Origin: Billgrantia lactosivorans
GTDB lineage: Bacteria > Pseudomonadota > Gammaproteobacteria > Pseudomonadales > Halomonadaceae
Assembly (NCBI RefSeq): GCF_003254665.1
Contig: NZ_QHGY01000001.1
Span: 186,001 to 250,000, forward strand
Length of the DNA stretch: 64,000 nt
Direction: 5' to 3'
Every line of letters starts with the position of its first letter. Positions within the stretch are counted from its first letter, which is position 1. The position numbers were made by a program, and so were the translations under genes. A model generated the notes under the pieces. It was not told the DNA's origin. It ran no database searches and saw only the letters and a list, made by a program, of their open reading frames with translations. Shown piece by piece: positions 34,540 through 44,046 of the stretch.

Positions 34540-35607
34540 ATGGCCCGACGTCAGCGGGGCTCCTCCGCCCCTCGGAAGAATGGACGTGTCGGCTATGGCG
34601 TGCCGGCGCTGCTGGCCATTGGCCTGCACGTGCTGGTCGTGGTGGTCAGTGTGATCTCCCTGCCCCAGCGCCAGCCCGAATCCCAGTCGACCTCCATCGT
34701 TCAGGCCACGCTGGTCAGCACCGAGACCACCACCGATCAGGCGCAGCGTGCCGAAGAGGCCCGGGCGCGCGCCGAGGAGCGCCGGGCTGAGGAGGAGGCA
34801 CGCCAGGCCGAAGCCGAGGAACAGGCCGAAGCTGAAGCCGAAGCTGAAGCTGAGCGAGAGGCCGAGCAGGAGCGACAGCGCCAGGCCGAGCAGGAGCAGG
34901 CCGAGCGGGACGAGGCACGCCGCTTGCAGGAAGCCCGGCAGGACGCCGAGGAAGAGGCCCAGCGCCGTGCCGAGGAGGCCGAGCGGCAGGCCCAGCTGCG
35001 CGAGGAGCAGGAGGCGGAGCGCCAGCGCCAGCGCGAGGCCGAGGAGGAAGCCCGGCGCGAGGCCGAGGAGGAAGCCCGGCGCGAGGCCGAGGAGGAAGCC
35101 CGGCGCGAGGCCGAGGAAGAAGCCCGGCGCGAGGCCGAGGAAGAAGCCCGGCGCGAGGCCGAGGAGGAAGCCCAGCGCCAGCGCGAGGCTGAGGAAGAAG
35201 CCCGGCGCCAGCGCGAGGAGGAGGCGCGGCGTGCAGCCGAGGCCGCGGCCCAGGGGCTCGAGCGAGCCATCGAGGGCGAGTCGGATAGCGTGTCCGATGC
35301 CCAGCAGGGCGACGAGGCGGCCAACAGTTTCATCAACCTGGTCCGCCGCGCCGTGGAGCAGGCCTGGGTGATCCCGCCGGGGGCCAGCAACTCCCTCGAT
35401 GTCACCGTCCAGGTGCAGCTGGGGCCCTCGGGTGAGTTGTTTGGCGCTACCATTACCCAGAGCAGCGGAGACAGCAGTTTCGATCGCTCCGCCATCCAGG
35501 CGGTGGAGGCTGCCGCACCGTTCAACGAACTGCGCCAGCTGCCGCCGGCGGCGCAACGCGACTTCCGCCAGTTCAATCTGCGTTTCACACCGGGAGATGT
35601 ACGCTGA
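34540..35607 (+). CDS. tolA: Tol-Pal system protein TolA
   Basis: This 355-residue protein spans the periplasm and links the TolQR motor to TolB-Pal. A membrane helix lies near 19-41, a long Ala/Glu/Arg helical domain II spans about 65-245, and a globular domain III ([18 protein letters not shown]...) lies at the C-terminus. Domain II contains six back-to-back eight-residue units, EAEEEARR (166-213), coded by a 24-bp DNA repeat. The ATG at 34540 has GGAG 5 nt upstream; the in-frame GTG at 34501 would overlap tolR. The TGA overlaps the tolB ATG. Confidence 0.95.
   Translation: MARRQRGSSAPRKNGRVGYGVPALLAIGLHVLVVVVSVISLPQRQPESQSTSIVQATLVSTETTTDQAQRAEEARARAEERRAEEEARQAEAEEQAEAEAEAEAEREAEQERQRQAEQEQAERDEARRLQEARQDAEEEAQRRAEEAERQAQLREEQEAERQRQREAEEEARREAEEEARREAEEEARREAEEEARREAEEEARREAEEEAQRQREAEEEARRQREEEARRAAEAAAQGLERAIEGESDSVSDAQQGDEAANSFINLVRRAVEQAWVIPPGASNSLDVTVQVQLGPSGELFGATITQSSGDSSFDRSAIQAVEAAAPFNELRQLPPAAQRDFRQFNLRFTPGDVR
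35035..35178 (+). repeat. Six tandem 24-bp repeats inside tolA
   Basis: Units start at 35035, 35059, 35083, 35107, 35131 and 35155. Units 1-3 are identical, 4 and 5 differ by one silent base (gag/gaa), and 6 differs at its end. All keep the frame and encode EAEEEARR. Copy number could change by slippage and would alter the length of the periplasmic helix. Confidence 0.9.
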
Positions 35608-36902
35608 TGAAAGCCCTGATGACCACCTGGCTGGGTGCCCTGCTGCTGATGTTCGGCGCGCTCGCCCACGCCCAGTCCGACCTGACCATCGAGATCACCC
35701 GAGGCAGCGATCGGGCCACCCCCATCGCCATCGTGCCGTTCGCGGCCGACGGAGAGGAGCTGCCCGAGGACGTGGCCCAGATCATCAGTGACGATCTGCA
35801 GCGCAGTGGCTACTTCGAGCCGCTGCCGCGCGATGCCATGTACGACCAGCCCAGCACCGGCGACGAGGTGCGCTTCGGCCAGTGGAACGCGCTCGACGTG
35901 CGCTACCTGGTCGTCGGGCAGGTCAGTCGTGGCGGGGACGGCTACCGCATCCGCTATGAACTGATGGACGTCAGCGGGGAGAGCCGCATGATCGGCGAGA
36001 ACGTCACCGCCGGCGGCGACGAGCTGCGCGGTGGTGCCCATTACATCAGCGACCAGATCTTCGAAGCCATCACCGGCATTCGCGGGGCCTTTTCGACCCG
36101 CATCGCCTACGTGACAGCCCAGGGCACCGACGACGACATGCAGTTCGCCCTCTACGTTGCCGATGCCGACGGCCACAACAGCCAGCAGGTGCTGAGCTCG
36201 CGCGAGCCGATCCTGTCCCCGGCCTGGTCCCCCGATGGGCGTCGCCTGGCCTACGTCTCCTTCGAGACCGAGCGTCCGGCGATCTACGTTCAGGACGTGA
36301 ACACGGGGCAGCGGGCCAGGCTGGCGTCGTTCGACGGCATCAACGGCGCGCCCGCCTGGTCGCCCGATGGGCGCCGCCTGGCGATGACCCTGTCCAAGGA
36401 TGGCCAGCCCGACATCTACGTGATGGACGTGGGGTCGCGCAACCTCGAGCGGATCACCAACAATTCGAGCATCGATACCGAGCCCGCCTGGTCGCCTGAT
36501 GGCGACAGCCTGATCTTCACCTCGGATCGCAGCGGCGGGCCGCAGATCTATCGCTACAGCTTCGGTAGCGGAGAATCCGAGCGCCTGACCTTCACCGGCA
36601 ACTACAATGCACGGGGGCGGATCTCACCGGATGGCGAGTCGCTGTTCCTGATCCACCGTAGCAACGAGGGCTACCAGGTGGCAAGGCAGGACATGGATTC
36701 CGGCCGCCTGGTCGTGCTCAGTGACTCTCGTTTGGATGAATCGCCTAGTGTTGCGCCAAACGGGACCATGGTAATCTTCGCCACCCAGCAAGGTAACAAC
36801 GGGGTGTTGGGGGCCGTGTCAGCCGATGGACGGGCGTCCTACCGGTTGCCTTCGGCGCAGGGTGACGTGCGTGAACCTGCATGGTCACCGTTCTTGAACT
36901 AA
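35607..36902 (+). CDS. tolB: Tol-Pal system beta-propeller protein TolB
   Basis: This 431-residue periplasmic protein has a signal peptide (about 1-22, ending AHA), an N-terminal alpha/beta domain and a six-bladed propeller. The repeats read [30 protein letters not shown] and [15 protein letters not shown], the standard TolB blades. TolB binds Pal and TolA. The start overlaps the tolA stop (TGATG). Confidence 0.97.
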   Translation: MKALMTTWLGALLLMFGALAHAQSDLTIEITRGSDRATPIAIVPFAADGEELPEDVAQIISDDLQRSGYFEPLPRDAMYDQPSTGDEVRFGQWNALDVRYLVVGQVSRGGDGYRIRYELMDVSGESRMIGENVTAGGDELRGGAHYISDQIFEAITGIRGAFSTRIAYVTAQGTDDDMQFALYVADADGHNSQQVLSSREPILSPAWSPDGRRLAYVSFETERPAIYVQDVNTGQRARLASFDGINGAPAWSPDGRRLAMTLSKDGQPDIYVMDVGSRNLERITNNSSIDTEPAWSPDGDSLIFTSDRSGGPQIYRYSFGSGESERLTFTGNYNARGRISPDGESLFLIHRSNEGYQVARQDMDSGRLVVLSDSRLDESPSVAPNGTMVIFATQQGNNGVLGAVSADGRASYRLPSAQGDVREPAWSPFLN

Positions 36903-36939
36903 TGGTACGTGTCATTCGAATCCTGTGAGGAGTTTGACG

Positions 36940-37476
36940 ATGCAATTCAAGTCGCATGCCAGAATCCTGGCTATTGCCCTGTCCCTGGCTCTGGTTGCCG
37001 GCTGTTCGAGCACCGGGGGAAGCCGTGACGGGTCCATGGATGGCACGGACGCCAACGGCGGTGCCGGTAGCGGGGCAGCCGGCTCGGGCCAGGTCAGTGG
37101 TTCCGGCGTCAGCGGCGACCGCTCTGGCCAGCAGGCCGACGGCCGCATCCCGGAAGTTCGCACCATCTATTTCGATTTCGACCGCGACAGCATCCGCTCC
37201 GAGTTCGAATCGGTCCTGGTGGCCCATGCGCGCTACCTGCGCTCCAACGGCAACGCTCGTGTCGTCCTTCAGGGCCATACCGACGAACGCGGCACCCGCG
37301 AGTACAACATGGCGCTGGGCGAGCGACGCGCCAACGCGGTGAAGCGCTTCCTCGAGGTCCAGGGCGTCTCACCGTCCCAGCTCGAGGTGGTCAGCTATGG
37401 TGAAGAGCGACTGGCCGAGCGTGGCGGCAGCGATGATGCCCACGCCAAGAATCGCCGCGTCGTGTTTGCCTACTGA
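36940..37476 (+). CDS. pal: Peptidoglycan-associated lipoprotein Pal
   Basis: This 178-residue outer-membrane lipoprotein has a lipobox LVAGC with Cys22, a Gly/Ser-rich linker (about 25-70) and an OmpA-like peptidoglycan-binding domain. VLQGHTDERGTREYNMALGE and NRRVVFAY complete that domain. GAGGAG precedes the ATG at 36940. It ties the outer membrane to the cell wall during constriction. Confidence 0.97.
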   Translation: MQFKSHARILAIALSLALVAGCSSTGGSRDGSMDGTDANGGAGSGAAGSGQVSGSGVSGDRSGQQADGRIPEVRTIYFDFDRDSIRSEFESVLVAHARYLRSNGNARVVLQGHTDERGTREYNMALGERRANAVKRFLEVQGVSPSQLEVVSYGEERLAERGGSDDAHAKNRRVVFAY

Positions 37477-37512
37477 GCGAGCTGGCGCAAGCGCGCGCCC
37501 ATGGAGTGAAGC

Positions 37513-38283
37513 ATGAGACACAGTCTGAAAAGGCTGTGCGGCGCGGGAGCCCTGGTGCTCCCGCTGTCCGTGATGAGCCTTGTAGAAGCCCAGCAGCGCC
37601 CGATCGTCGAAGACCGCACCGAACAACCGCGGGGCTTCCTCGAGCAGGCCGAAGTGCGCGAGGAGGGCGGCGGCAGCCTGGTACTGTACAACCAGTTGCA
37701 GGAACACCAGCGCGAGATCCAGCAGCTACGCGGCCAGATCGAGGAACTGCGCCACCAGCTCGAGCAGTTGCGCAACCAGACCCGCCAGCAGTACATCGAC
37801 CTCGACGAACGTCTCATGGCTGGCGGCGCCGGCATCGAGACCAACCCGCAGGTGGATGAAGATTCGGCGCGCCAGGTGGCGCAGACCCCCTCGCCGAGCG
37901 GCAACAGCGCCGATGCCCAGGCTGCGTACCAGGAAGCCTTTGCCCGCGTCCAGGCCCGCGAGTTCCCCGAAGCCATTCAGGCCTTCGAGGCCTTCGTCGC
38001 CGACTACCCCGATACCAACCTGACCGCCAACGGGTATTACTGGCTCGGGGAGCTGCACTCGGCCGAAGCCAACCTGGACCAGGCGGAAGCCGCCTTCCGC
38101 CAGGTCATCGACAATTTCTCGCAGAGCAGCAAGGTGCCCGATGCCCTCTACAAGCTCGGCCTGATCAAGGCGCGTCAGGGCGAGCTCGAAGAGAGCCGTG
38201 GGTTGCTCGAGCGCGTGCGTGACGATTACCCCGATTCCAGCGCAGCGGGGCTGGCCAACGATTTCCTGCGCCAGTCCCTGTAG
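37513..38283 (+). CDS. cpoB: Cell-division coordinator CpoB (YbgF)
   Basis: This 256-residue periplasmic protein has a signal peptide (1-26, cut after VEA). A trimerising coiled coil follows (about 58-105: LQEHQREIQQLRGQIEELRHQLEQL), and TPR repeats run from about 133 to the end. CpoB links Tol-Pal with PBP1B during septal peptidoglycan synthesis. It closes the tol-pal operon, 36 bp after pal. Confidence 0.94.
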   Translation: MRHSLKRLCGAGALVLPLSVMSLVEAQQRPIVEDRTEQPRGFLEQAEVREEGGGSLVLYNQLQEHQREIQQLRGQIEELRHQLEQLRNQTRQQYIDLDERLMAGGAGIETNPQVDEDSARQVAQTPSPSGNSADAQAAYQEAFARVQAREFPEAIQAFEAFVADYPDTNLTANGYYWLGELHSAEANLDQAEAAFRQVIDNFSQSSKVPDALYKLGLIKARQGELEESRGLLERVRDDYPDSSAAGLANDFLRQSL

Positions 38284-38310
38284 CGGGCTGGCCTCGTCCA
38301 AGGAGCCAAG

Positions 38311-39069
38311 ATGACCTGCAAGATCGATTATGTGGCGCCGGCCGACCTGCTGGCCGATCGCATCATCCTCGTGACGGGGGCCGGCGATGGCATCGGTCGG
38401 GCGGCGTCACTGGCCTTCGCCCGGCACGGTGCCACCGTGATCCTGCTGGGCCGCACCATTGCCAAGCTGGAGAAGGTCTACGACGAGATCGAGGCCGCCG
38501 GTGGACCGCAGCCGGCCATCTTCCCGCTCAACTTCGAGGGCGCCACGCACAAGGACTACCACGACATGGCCGAGACCCTCGACAGGGAGTTCGGCCGGCT
38601 CGATGGCATCCTGCACAACGCCGGGCTACTTGGCCGCATCACGCCGTTCGAGCAGTACAACCCGGAGCTGTGGGAGCAGGTGATGCAGGTCAATTTCAAC
38701 GGCCCGATCTGGATGACCCAGGCTCTGCTGCCGCTGCTGCAGGCCTCCCCCGACGCCTCGGTGGTGTTCACCTCCTCCAGCGTCGGGCGCAAGGGGAGGG
38801 CGTTCTGGGGAGCCTACGCGGTCTCCAAGTTCGCCACCGAAGGCTTCATGGAAGTCCTGGCCGAGGAGGTCGAGCACCTGGGCACGCTGCGCGTCAACTC
38901 GCTCAATCCCGGGGCGACCCGCACGGCCATGCGCGTCAATGCCTACCCGGGCGAGGATCCGAATACCCTGCGCACGCCGGAAGAGATCATGCCGACCTAC
39001 CTGTGGCTGATGGGGCCGGAGAGCAGGGGGTGTAACGGCGAGCGATTCGACGCCCAGCCGCCCAGGTAA
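38311..39069 (+). CDS. yciK: YciK-family short-chain dehydrogenase
   Basis: This 252-residue SDR has TGAGDGIG at the nucleotide site, HNAGLLG in place of NNAG, catalytic Ser in FTSSSVG and YAVSK. HNAGLLGRITPFEQYNPELWEQVM is typical of YciK-like proteins, whose substrate is unknown. It starts 27 bp after cpoB and converges on mupP. In Pseudomonas I recall a relative beside mupP and ubiG; here the three are neighbours but yciK is inverted relative to the other two. Confidence 0.88.
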   Translation: MTCKIDYVAPADLLADRIILVTGAGDGIGRAASLAFARHGATVILLGRTIAKLEKVYDEIEAAGGPQPAIFPLNFEGATHKDYHDMAETLDREFGRLDGILHNAGLLGRITPFEQYNPELWEQVMQVNFNGPIWMTQALLPLLQASPDASVVFTSSSVGRKGRAFWGAYAVSKFATEGFMEVLAEEVEHLGTLRVNSLNPGATRTAMRVNAYPGEDPNTLRTPEEIMPTYLWLMGPESRGCNGERFDAQPPR

Positions 39070-39218
39070 ACCGATGGCGGCGCGGGCGAATCGCTGCGTT
39101 CCCCGCATGCTCGCATTCCGCACCTATGACCCATACGCTCGGCTTGTCGTGCTGCGGGCGCCTGGCGACCCGCTTGCGCTCGCCAATTTGCGCAAGCCCG
39201 GCTCTTGGCCTGTGCACC

Positions 39219-39881
39219 TCAGGCAGGCTGGAGCAGGGCTTCGACCAGCGCCTCGCAGGTCTCGAACCAGAGGTCGGCCGGCCACTCCCGGTAGTCGTCT
39301 CCCTCCTCGATGTAGCCGTAACCGACGGCCACCGCGACCATGCCGGCGGCGCGGGCCGCCTGCATGTCGCGCAGGTGGTCACCGATGTACCAGCACTGTG
39401 CTGCCGGCACGTTCAGCTGTTTGGCGGCGGCCCACAGCGGCTCCGGCGCCGGCTTGCGCTGCGGCAGGTCGTCGGCACACAGCAGGGCGCCGGGGGTCAG
39501 CCCGAGTGCCTCGACCAGTGGCGCCGCATAGGCGCGCGGCTTGTTGGTGACGATGCCCCAGGGCCGGTTGCGCGCTTCCCAACTGCCCAGCAGGCGATCG
39601 AGATGGGGAAACAGGCAGCTCTCCACGGCCAGCGCTTCACCATAGGCCTCGAGCAAGAACAGTCGGGCTTCGTCATGGTCCTGGTGTTCCTTGTCGAGCC
39701 CCAGTGCCAGGGTGACCAGGGCACTGCCGCCGTTCGAGACCTGAGCGCGGATCACCGGGTAGGCTAGCGGCTCGAGCCCATGGCGGGCGCGCAGGGCGTT
39801 GGTCGCCCGCGCCAGGTCCGGCGCGGTATCCACCAGCGTGCCGTCGAGATCGAACAGCAGGGCCTGGGGCGTGCACGTCAT
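39219..39881 (-). CDS. mupP: N-acetylmuramic acid 6-phosphate phosphatase (HAD family)
   Basis: This 220-residue HAD phosphatase has [10 protein letters not shown] with Asp11 and Asp13, WGIVTNKPR and [16 protein letters not shown]. It resembles Gph-type phosphoglycolate phosphatases. The position directly after ubiG with a 4-bp ATGA overlap is that of MupP in Pseudomonas, the phosphatase of the MurNAc/GlcNAc recycling route that bypasses MurA. The symbol rests on this neighbourhood plus family, so Gph remains possible. Confidence 0.8.
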   Translation of the reverse strand: MTCTPQALLFDLDGTLVDTAPDLARATNALRARHGLEPLAYPVIRAQVSNGGSALVTLALGLDKEHQDHDEARLFLLEAYGEALAVESCLFPHLDRLLGSWEARNRPWGIVTNKPRAYAAPLVEALGLTPGALLCADDLPQRKPAPEPLWAAAKQLNVPAAQCWYIGDHLRDMQAARAAGMVAVAVGYGYIEEGDDYREWPADLWFETCEALVEALLQPA

Positions 39882-40597
39882 GCCGCCTCCCGCTGACAGT
39901 GCATCAGGTAGTTGACCGAGACATCCCGTGGCGAGAGGCGGTAGCGGCGCGTCAGCGGGTTATAGGTCAGGCCGCTCTGTTCGCGTACCACGAGCCCGTG
40001 CTCACGGCACCAGCCGGCCAGTTCGGAGGGGCGGATGAACTTGCGGTAGTCGTGGGTGCCGCGGGGCAGCATCTGCAGCAGGTACTCGGCACCGACGATG
40101 GCCAGGGCATAGGCCTTGGGACTGCGGTTGATGGTGGAGAAGAACAGCTGGCCGCCGGGCCTGACCAGGGTGGCGCAGGCGCGGATCACCGAGCCGGGGT
40201 CGGGAACGTGTTCGAGCATCTCCATGCAGGTGACCACGTCGAATTCCCCGGCGTGCTCGGCGGCCATGGCCTCGGCGCTGGCCTGGCGGTACTCGATCTC
40301 GACGTGGCTCTCCATGGCATGCAGACGAGCCACGCCGAGCGGCGCCTCGCCCATGTCGATACCGGTGACGCGAGCGCCGCGGTGGGCCATGGCCTCGGCC
40401 AGGATGCCGCCCCCGCAGCCGACGTCGAGCACCTTGCGGCCGGCCAGCCCGCAGCGGGCGTCGATGAAGTCCAGGCGCAGCGGATTGATGTCATGCAGCG
40501 GCTTGAACTCGCTGTGCGGGTCCCACCAGCGGCTGGCCAGGGCCTCGAACTTGGCGATCTCACCCTGGTCGACGTTGTGGTGGAGGGTTGCGCTCAT
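39878..40597 (-). CDS. ubiG: Ubiquinone biosynthesis O-methyltransferase
   Basis: This 239-residue SAM-dependent methyltransferase carries out both O-methylations of ubiquinone synthesis. It has the [19 protein letters not shown] start typical of UbiG, SAM motif [28 protein letters not shown] and [21 protein letters not shown]. The start ending at 40597 has GGAGA 8 nt upstream. It is divergent from galU across 163 bp. Confidence 0.96.
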   Translation of the reverse strand: MSATLHHNVDQGEIAKFEALASRWWDPHSEFKPLHDINPLRLDFIDARCGLAGRKVLDVGCGGGILAEAMAHRGARVTGIDMGEAPLGVARLHAMESHVEIEYRQASAEAMAAEHAGEFDVVTCMEMLEHVPDPGSVIRACATLVRPGGQLFFSTINRSPKAYALAIVGAEYLLQMLPRGTHDYRKFIRPSELAGWCREHGLVVREQSGLTYNPLTRRYRLSPRDVSVNYLMHCQREAA

Positions 40598-40760
40598 GTG
40601 GTCTCTCCGTGTCAATTGGTCTGGCACCCTGGCAACATTCTTTACCTTCGGTATCATGCACATTGTACCCGTAGCTACCCGGGCTTTCCCATGACGGAAT
40701 CAAGGACCGGCCCGGGGGTATCATTCACCGACCATCCACCAACCGACAAGGAAGGCACCC

Positions 40761-41651
40761 ATGATCCGCAAGGCCGTACTGCCCGTGGCCGGGTTCGGCA
40801 CCCGCTGCCTGCCGGCTTCCAAGGCGATCCCCAAGGAAATGATCACCATCGTCGATCGTCCCGTGATCCAGTACGTGGTCAACGAGGCGGTCCAGGCCGG
40901 CATCCGTGACATCGTGCTGGTCACCCACGCCAGCAAGAGCGCCATCGAGAACCACTTCGACACCCACTACGAGCTCGAAGCCACGCTCGAGGCCAAGAAC
41001 AAGCAGGAGCTGCTCGACGAACTGCGCGCCATCGTGCCCGCCGACGTCAACATCATCAGCGTGCGCCAGCACGAGCCGCTGGGGCTGGGGCATGCGGTGC
41101 TCTGCGCCCGCCCCGTGATCGGCGATGACGAACCCTTCGCGGTCCTGCTGCCCGATGTTCTGGTCGACGACGAAGGACTCTCGCGCAATGACCTCGCCGG
41201 CATGCTGGAAGCCTTCGAGGCAACCGGGCGTTCGCAGCTGATGGTCGAGGAGGTGCCCTGGGAACAGGTCCACAAGTACGGCATCGTGAGCCCTCAGGGC
41301 GACGCGCCGACCGCCGGCAACGCCTGTCCGCTGGCCGGGGTGGTGGAAAAACCCGCCCGCGAGGAGGCACCGTCCAACCTGGCCGTGATCGGTCGCTACG
41401 TGCTGCCGGGCAGCATCTTCGCGCTGCTGGCCGAGACCCCGCCGGGCGCGGGCGACGAGATCCAGCTGACCGACGCCATCGAGACCCTGCGCCAGCGCGA
41501 CGGCGTCGATGCCTGGCGCATGCGCGGCAAGACCTACGACTGCGGGCACCAGCTCGGCTATCTCGAGGCCACGCTGGTCTATGCCAGCCGTCACCCGCGG
41601 TTTGGCGAAGGGTTCCGCGAGCTGCTCGCACGCTATAGCCAGGCGAGGTGA
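40761..41651 (+). CDS. galU: UTP-glucose-1-phosphate uridylyltransferase
   Basis: This 296-residue nucleotidyltransferase makes UDP-glucose for glycans, LPS or exopolysaccharide. It has AVLPVAGFGTRCLPASKAIPKEM at the nucleotide site, ENHFDTHYELEATL, GLGHAVLCA and the GEIQLTDAI-like GDEIQLTDAIETL. It is followed after only 5 bp by a Ugd-like gene, an order known from other gammaproteobacteria. AAGGAAGG precedes the ATG. Confidence 0.96.
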   Translation: MIRKAVLPVAGFGTRCLPASKAIPKEMITIVDRPVIQYVVNEAVQAGIRDIVLVTHASKSAIENHFDTHYELEATLEAKNKQELLDELRAIVPADVNIISVRQHEPLGLGHAVLCARPVIGDDEPFAVLLPDVLVDDEGLSRNDLAGMLEAFEATGRSQLMVEEVPWEQVHKYGIVSPQGDAPTAGNACPLAGVVEKPAREEAPSNLAVIGRYVLPGSIFALLAETPPGAGDEIQLTDAIETLRQRDGVDAWRMRGKTYDCGHQLGYLEATLVYASRHPRFGEGFRELLARYSQAR

Positions 41652-41656
41652 CGGCC

Positions 41657-42970
41657 ATGCGCATCGAGATACATGGCAGTGAGCTGGCGGCGGCGACGGC
41701 CGCCGCCGCACTCTCCTGGGTCGGCCACCAGGTGCGCTGGGTGCCGCATGCCAGCATGCGCTGGCCATCGCTCAAGGCGGCCGACTGGCTGCGACGGGAG
41801 CCCGACCTGCTCGATCGCCTCGAGGAGGGGCTGGAGCAGGGCACCTTGTGCCTGGCCAACGGCGAGGGCGATGCCCCGCCGGAGAATATCGACATCCTCT
41901 GGATCGCGCTGTCGCCGGAGCAACGCGAGGAGGCCGGCGACCTGGTGGCCGGCGTGGCGGCGCGGCAGCAGGGTTCGCTGACCCTGGTCAACAATTCGAC
42001 CTTTCCCGTCGGCGAGACCGAACGCCTGGAGTCGCGCCTGAGCAGCGAGCAGTGTCGCGCCGTGGCCCTGGTCGACATGATCGAGGAGGGGCGGGCCTGG
42101 GCCAGCTTCACCCGCCCGGGCCGCTGGCTGCTGGGCTGCGACGACGAGGGGGCCGAGGCCCAGGTGCGCGAACTGCTGCGGGCATTCAACCGCCGCCGCG
42201 ACGTGATCCAGCTGATGCCGCGTCGCGCCGCCGAACTGACCAAGCTGGCGACGATCGGCATGCTGGCTACCCGGATCAGCTACATGAACGAGATCGCGGG
42301 ACTCGCCGACAGCCTCGGGGTCGACGTGGAGTACGTGCGTCAGGGGATGGGCGCGGATTCGCGCATCGGCTACGAGTACCTCTACCCCGGCTGCGGCTTC
42401 GGCGGGCCTCACTTCTCGCGCGACCTGATGCGCCTGGCCGACGTGCAGGAAGCGAGCGGGCGCCACTCGGCGCTGCTCGAGCAGGTGCTGGACATCAACG
42501 AGCAGAAGAAGGAGACCCTCTTCCGCAAGCTCTGGACCCACTTCCACGGGCAGCTCGAGGGGCGCACCCTGGCCATCTGGGGGGCCGCCTTCAAGCCGGG
42601 GTCGGCGCGCATCGACCACGCCCCGGTGCTGACCCTGCTCGAGGCGCTCTGGGCCCAGGGGGTGCGGGTGCGGCTGCACGATCCGGCGGCGACCCCGGCG
42701 GTGCACAGCGCCGTGGGCGAACATCCGCTGCTGACGCTGTTCGACGGCGACCCCTACGCCGCCTGCGACGGGGCCGATGCCCTGATGCTGGTGACCGAAT
42801 GGAAGCACTACTGGAACCCCGACTGGCCACGCCTGGCCGGGCTGCTGCGCGAGCGGTTGCTGCTGGACGGCCGCAACATCTACGACCCCGGCCACGTCGC
42901 CAGCTGGGGGCTGACCTATCGTGGCATTGGTCGCCGTGCGGATCCACAACAGCGGCCGGCGGCGCGTTGA
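41657..42970 (+). CDS. UDP-glucose dehydrogenase-like protein lacking catalytic cysteine
   Basis: This 437-residue protein is recognisable as a nucleotide-sugar dehydrogenase by AAELTKLATIGMLATRISYMNEIAGLAD, SRIGYEYLYPGCGFGG and WGAAFKPGS. The nucleophilic Cys expected in GFGGSCFPKD is His252 (GFGGPHFSRD), and the following Pro-Lys is Ser-Arg. The N-terminal Rossmann GxGxxG is also gone (EIHGSELAAAT). It probably cannot oxidise UDP-glucose in the normal way, although the frame is intact and it is tightly coupled to galU. GAGGTG gives a site for the ATG at 41657. Confidence 0.8.
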   Translation: MRIEIHGSELAAATAAAALSWVGHQVRWVPHASMRWPSLKAADWLRREPDLLDRLEEGLEQGTLCLANGEGDAPPENIDILWIALSPEQREEAGDLVAGVAARQQGSLTLVNNSTFPVGETERLESRLSSEQCRAVALVDMIEEGRAWASFTRPGRWLLGCDDEGAEAQVRELLRAFNRRRDVIQLMPRRAAELTKLATIGMLATRISYMNEIAGLADSLGVDVEYVRQGMGADSRIGYEYLYPGCGFGGPHFSRDLMRLADVQEASGRHSALLEQVLDINEQKKETLFRKLWTHFHGQLEGRTLAIWGAAFKPGSARIDHAPVLTLLEALWAQGVRVRLHDPAATPAVHSAVGEHPLLTLFDGDPYAACDGADALMLVTEWKHYWNPDWPRLAGLLRERLLLDGRNIYDPGHVASWGLTYRGIGRRADPQQRPAAR

Positions 42971-43048
42971 GGCAGCAGTGTGCGCGCAGGTGTCTGATCT
43001 GCTTACAATGGACGGGCGCCTGCCGCACCTGCCCAGAAGGAGTTTGAC

Positions 43049-43993
43049 ATGCCCGAAGCGCGTCCCTCCGAGCGACGTCCCATCGTGCCCGATCCGGATT
43101 CCAGCCTGACAAGGCCGCGCCGTTCCTCTCCACCGCCACCGTCACCGCGCCTGTGGCCGCTCAAGTTTGCCGTGCTGCTCCTCCTGGCGATGTTGCTCGC
43201 GCTGACGTGGCTGGGCTGGCAGGAGCGTGAGCGCTTGAACGCCCAGCTGCAACAGACCGCGGCCGAGATGTCCAACGTTCATGCCCGCTTCGATGCCGAA
43301 GAGGGGCGTGGCGATCGCCTCGAGTCCATCGAATCGCGTCTCGCCTCGACCGAGGAGCATGCCGAGTCGATCGTGGCCCGCATGGCCAGCCTGGAGGTCG
43401 AGGTCCAGCAGGTCAGCGAAGGCGATGCCTCTCGCTTCGAGGCGCTCGATGAGCGTGTCGACGAGGCTGCGGACAGGCTCCAGCGGCTCGATGAGGAGGG
43501 CGAGACCCGCGAGGCCATGCTGGTGGCGGTTCGTACTTCCCTGGACTCGCTGGAGCGCGCCGGCGAAGAGGGGCGCGAAGCCCTGGCGGCACGGATCGAG
43601 ACGCTGGACGAGAGTCACGAGCGACAGGCGCAGCGGCTCGGTGAATTGCGCTCGCAGCAGGATGAGCTGGCGGAAGGGCAGCAGGGCGTGAGAGCATCGC
43701 TCGACGAGCGGCTCGAATCCCTGGATAGGCAAGTCCAGCGGCTCGTGGAACAGGAACTCGCCGCTCTCGAGGAGCGCCTGGAGGCGCAGGAGACGGCGTT
43801 GCAGGATCGGGAGACGGCACTGCGGGAGCGACTCGACGGGCTCTCCGACGAAGTCGAGACGATCGCCGAACGCGGCGATGCCGCCGAGGAACTCGACAGC
43901 CTTCGGGGACGCCTGACGTCGATGGAGGCCGAGATCCGCGAGCTGCGTCAGGAGCAGCTGTCACTCAGTGCAGGGCTGGAAGCCCTGCAGTAA
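43049..43993 (+). CDS. Single-pass membrane protein with long periplasmic coiled coil
   Basis: I do not recognise this 314-residue protein. It has a Pro/Arg-rich cytoplasmic N-terminus (1-37), one membrane helix (about 38-57, LKFAVLLLLAMLLALTWLGW) and then some 250 residues of heptad-like coiled coil rich in Glu, Arg, Leu and Ala. By the positive-inside rule the coil is periplasmic. An excellent AAGGAG site precedes the ATG. It lies between galU/ugd-like and tamA-tamB in the same direction, with 53 bp and a hairpin before tamA. A structural or scaffolding role in the envelope is only a guess. Confidence 0.85.
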   Translation: MPEARPSERRPIVPDPDSSLTRPRRSSPPPPSPRLWPLKFAVLLLLAMLLALTWLGWQERERLNAQLQQTAAEMSNVHARFDAEEGRGDRLESIESRLASTEEHAESIVARMASLEVEVQQVSEGDASRFEALDERVDEAADRLQRLDEEGETREAMLVAVRTSLDSLERAGEEGREALAARIETLDESHERQAQRLGELRSQQDELAEGQQGVRASLDERLESLDRQVQRLVEQELAALEERLEAQETALQDRETALRERLDGLSDEVETIAERGDAAEELDSLRGRLTSMEAEIRELRQEQLSLSAGLEALQ

Positions 43994-43994
43994 T

Positions 43995-44022
43995 TTGCCC
44001 GGCCCAGCCGCGGGTCGGGCAA
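43995..44022 (+). terminator. Hairpin between the coiled-coil gene and tamA
   Basis: An 11-bp stem with one G-T wobble (43995-44005 with 44012-44022) surrounds a six-base loop. It begins one base after the stop codon of the coiled-coil gene. No T run follows, so it could be an attenuator or an mRNA 3' stabiliser. Confidence 0.45.
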
Positions 44023-44046
44023 GAGCCAAGTCGGGAAGCCGTGAAT

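Noticed and set aside
35035..35178. Possible CRISPR or satellite array.
   Set aside because: The 24-bp units are contiguous without spacers, lie inside tolA and preserve its reading frame.
39070..39218. Small gene between yciK and mupP.
   Set aside because: Frames here run into mupP in antisense, have no ribosome site and encode only Arg/Pro/Ala-rich sequence.
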